From assembly GCA_964634675.1 (NCBI GenBank), contig CAZWLH010000068.1:1-7948 (forward strand): a stretch of DNA of 7,948 bases, given 5' to 3'. Both the position numbers and the translations under genes were made by a program. Of the stretch, positions 6,380-7,948 are shown one piece after another (position 1 is the first letter of the stretch; the number at the start of each line of letters is the position of its first letter). This DNA is from UMGS172 sp964634675. GTDB lineage: Bacteria > Bacillota > Clostridia > Oscillospirales > Acutalibacteraceae. Below the pieces are notes generated by a model. It was not told where the DNA came from and ran no database searches. It worked only from the letters and a program-made list of their open reading frames with translations.

Positions 6380-6530
6380 AAAAGCTCCATTTCTCCGCAC
6401 CAGTAGTATTGGTTAAGCCACAGCGATGCGTGCGGAAATTCGCTGCGGACGGTTCTTGGCGATCGAAAAACTATAAATACGACCGCCCCTCGCTCCCCAA
6501 AAGAGGAGCGAAAAGGCAAAGTCGACTTTA
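6380..6530 (-). promoter_or_regulatory. Long structured intercistronic leader between rpsD and rpoA
   Basis: This 151-nt gap contrasts with 17-22 nt elsewhere in the operon. Just after the rpsD stop there is a 12-bp palindrome, AAAGTCGACTTT (6518-6529), then a 9-bp hairpin, TCGCTCCTC/GGGGAGCGA with a TTTT loop (6490-6511), not followed by a T-run. Nearer rpoA two helices are possible on the minus strand: CAGCGA (6440-6445) with TCGCTG (6421-6426), and CCGCAC (6430-6435) with GTGCGG (6395-6400). The second uses the loop of the first, so together they make an H-type pseudoknot. No reading frame or convincing promoter was seen. A regulatory role is inferred. Confidence 0.5.
6385..6388 (-). promoter_or_regulatory. 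Ribosome binding site of rpoA
   Basis: GGAG on the minus strand lies 5 nt before ATG 6377-6379. It is shorter and closer than the sites of the other genes here. A second GGAG (6393-6396) lies upstream and could serve weakly. It partly overlaps bases 6395-6400, which can pair with 6430-6435, so access to the start region may depend on leader folding. Confidence 0.65.
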
Positions 6531-7157
6531 TTATTTCGAGTAGAACTCGACGATGAGCTGCTCATCAACAGGAGCATCGATGGCATCACGCTCGGGAAGG
6601 TTGATAACCTTTACCGAGAAGCTCTCGGAGTTGGCATCGAGCCAAGAGGGAACGGGACGGGCGCTGTTGGCCTCGATAACAGCCTTGATCTTATCGGAAG
6701 AACGGCTCTTATCGCAAACAGTGATAACGTCGCCTGCCTTTACAAGGTAAGAAGCGATATCAACACGGGCACCGTTGACCTCGAAATGGCCGTGGCCGAT
6801 GAGCTGTCTTGCTTCGGCACGTGAGGAAGCGAGACCAGCTCTGTAAACGATATTGTCGAGTCTGGATTCGAGGATTCTGAGAAGGTTATCGCCGGTAACG
6901 CCGACCTTACGCTTAGCCATTTCAAAATAGTGGCTGAACTGAACCTCGTTTACGCCGTAGTAACGTCTTGCAGTCTGCTTTGCACGAAGATGCAAGCCGT
7001 ACTCGGATGTTTTCTTACGTCCCTGTCCATGCTGACCGGGAGCATATGCTCTGCGGCCTAAGGAACACTTTTCGGAGTAGCAGCGCTCACCCTTGAGGAA
7101 CAACTTCTGACCCTCGCGACGGCAAAGTCTGCATACCGCACCGGTATATCTAGCCAT
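6531..7157 (-). CDS. rpsD: 30S ribosomal protein S4
   Basis: The protein has 208 residues, within the family range. The N-terminal part has C9, C12, C26 and C31 (CRLC then C-x4-C), the zinc-binding form of S4, followed by RRAYAPGQHGQGRKKTSEYG (residues 35-54). The S4 RNA-binding domain lies at about 98-160 (SRLDNIVYRAGLASSRAEAR, then GHFEVNGARVD). S4 starts small-subunit assembly by binding 16S rRNA and, in other bacteria, represses its own operon by binding mRNA. The ATG at 7155-7157 has GGAGGT (7165-7170) 7 nt upstream. It lies 19 nt after rpsK inside the alpha operon, unlike Bacillus, where rpsD is separate. Confidence 0.97.
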   Translation of the reverse strand: MARYTGAVCRLCRREGQKLFLKGERCYSEKCSLGRRAYAPGQHGQGRKKTSEYGLHLRAKQTARRYYGVNEVQFSHYFEMAKRKVGVTGDNLLRILESRLDNIVYRAGLASSRAEARQLIGHGHFEVNGARVDIASYLVKAGDVITVCDKSRSSDKIKAVIEANSARPVPSWLDANSESFSVKVINLPERDAIDAPVDEQLIVEFYSK

Positions 7158-7176
7158 GTATTACACCTCCAAAAAA

Positions 7177-7566
7177 TTAGACACGTCTTCTCTTGGGAGG
7201 ACGGCAGCCATTGTGCGGAATCGGAGTAACATCTTTGATCATGCTGACTTCGAGACCTGCGGACTGGAGAGCGCGAATTGCGGCCTCACGTCCAGCACCG
7301 GGACCCTTGACGTAGACTTCAACTGACTTAAGACCGTGCTCCATTGCGGCTTTTGCGGCAGTCTCGGCTGCGCTCTGAGCTGCGAACGGAGTAGACTTTC
7401 TGGAACCGCGGAAGCCGAGCTCACCGGCGGAAGCCCAAGAAAGTGCGTTACCGTTAACGTCGGTAATTGTTACGATAGTATTGTTGAAGGTTGACTGAAT
7501 ATGGGCAGCGCCACGCTCGATGTTCTTCTTCTCACGGCGTCTGCGAATCGTTGTCTGTTTAGCCAT
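7177..7566 (-). CDS. rpsK: 30S ribosomal protein S11
   Basis: The protein has 129 residues, standard for S11. A basic N-terminus (KQTTIRRRREKKNIERG) is followed by AHIQSTFNNTIVTITD (21-36), SWASAGELGFRGSRKSTP (43-60) and AAQSAAETAA. It ends in the conserved DVTPIPHNGCRPPKRRRV. S11 sits on the small-subunit platform and helps to position mRNA near the decoding site. The ATG at 7564-7566 follows a purine-rich GGAGGAAGGA (7571-7580). It lies 17 nt after rpsM and 19 nt before rpsD. Confidence 0.97.
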   Translation of the reverse strand: MAKQTTIRRRREKKNIERGAAHIQSTFNNTIVTITDVNGNALSWASAGELGFRGSRKSTPFAAQSAAETAAKAAMEHGLKSVEVYVKGPGAGREAAIRALQSAGLEVSMIKDVTPIPHNGCRPPKRRRV

Positions 7567-7583
7567 ATTATCCTTCCTCCCCC

Positions 7584-7948
7584 TTACTTCTTCTTATTGG
7601 CAATGGTCTTCTTCGGACCCTTGCGAGTACGGGCATTAGTCTTAGAACGCTGACCTCTTACGGGAAGTCCCTTCTTATGACGTGAGCCACGGAAACTGCC
7701 GATTTCGACAAGTCTCTTAATATCGAATGCAATCGCACGGCGGCGGTCACCTTCGACCTGAAGATTATGGTCGATATACTCACGAAGCTTGGATATATCG
7801 TCCTCTGAAAGATCCTTTACACGGATATCGGGGTTGATACTGGTATCCTTGAGGATCTGCTTAGATGTTGTAAGACCGATACCGAAAATGTATGTGAGTC
7901 CGATTTCGACTCGCTTGTTGTTCGGAAGGTCAACACCGGCTATACGGG
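7584..7948 (-). CDS. rpsM: 30S ribosomal protein S13 (5' end just cut off)
   Basis: Reading the minus strand from the right edge gives 120 residues and a TAA at 7584-7586. The first visible residues, RIAGVDLPNNKRVEIGLTYI, match S13 from residue 3, so only the start codon and one more base lie outside. The full protein is about 122 residues. Further marks are FGIGLTTSKQIL, the helical middle ending RRRAIAFDIKRLVEIG, and the family C-terminus with GLPVRGQRSKTNARTRKG then PKKTIANKKK. S13 lies in the small-subunit head and contacts P-site tRNA and the L5/L31 bridge. S13 is typically preceded by infA and rpmJ in this operon, which would lie beyond the window. GSFRGSRHKKGL, where GCYRGLRHRRGL is common, is a mild lineage-specific divergence. 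Confidence 0.96.
   Translation of the reverse strand, partial: RIAGVDLPNNKRVEIGLTYIFGIGLTTSKQILKDTSINPDIRVKDLSEDDISKLREYIDHNLQVEGDRRRAIAFDIKRLVEIGSFRGSRHKKGLPVRGQRSKTNARTRKGPKKTIANKKK

Noticed and set aside
6462..6500. Possible internal promoter for rpoA (TATAGT with TTGGGG upstream)
   Set aside because: The spacing is 19 nt, the -35 match is poor, and the bases overlap the hairpin at 6490-6511.

Overview
The window reads as a chromosomal segment of a low-to-mid GC Firmicute, most likely a gut clostridium of the Oscillospiraceae/Ruminococcaceae type. This is inferred from four things: the order rpsM-rpsK-rpsD-rpoA-rplQ, strong AGGAG ribosome binding sites with sigma-A promoters, a surface protein built of InlB-type repeats with a TTGD-type C-terminal tail, and small hairpin-rich intergenic repeats of a kind common in such genomes. 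No species can be named from sequence alone. Every supported gene lies on the minus strand, so transcription runs from high to low coordinates.

Right part (5018-7948): the distal half of the alpha ribosomal operon. It holds rpsM (S13, missing only about four 5' bases), rpsK (S11), rpsD (S4, zinc-binding four-cysteine form), rpoA (RNA polymerase alpha) and rplQ (L17). A strong hairpin terminator with a GAAA tetraloop follows. Gaps between genes are 17-22 nt, except for a 151-nt gap between rpsD and rpoA. That gap holds a 9-bp hairpin and a possible H-type pseudoknot just upstream of the rpoA ribosome binding site.

Middle (4265-5017): about 750 bp without a credible gene. It is an island of degenerate repeats: hairpin-led units ending in a GGACAG...CTGTCC palindrome, one inverted copy, one more diverged copy, and one hairpin plus T-tract that looks like a plus-strand terminator although no plus-strand gene is present.

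Left-centre (422-4264): a monocistronic gene with its own promoter and terminator. It encodes a 1227-residue exported protein. Five carbohydrate-binding-like beta-sandwich modules are interspersed with four InlB B-repeat-like modules, between a signal peptide and a C-terminal membrane anchor. It has no recognisable catalytic domain and is probably a surface adhesin or glycan-binding protein.

Left edge (1-316): a sigma-A promoter, a ribosome binding site and the first 84 codons of an iron-sulfur cluster scaffold-like protein (GCSGMTHSA motif) that runs off the window.

No mobile element, CRISPR array, tRNA or rRNA gene was found. The strongest candidates for something undescribed are the rpsD-rpoA leader structure, the repeat island, and the modular surface protein.
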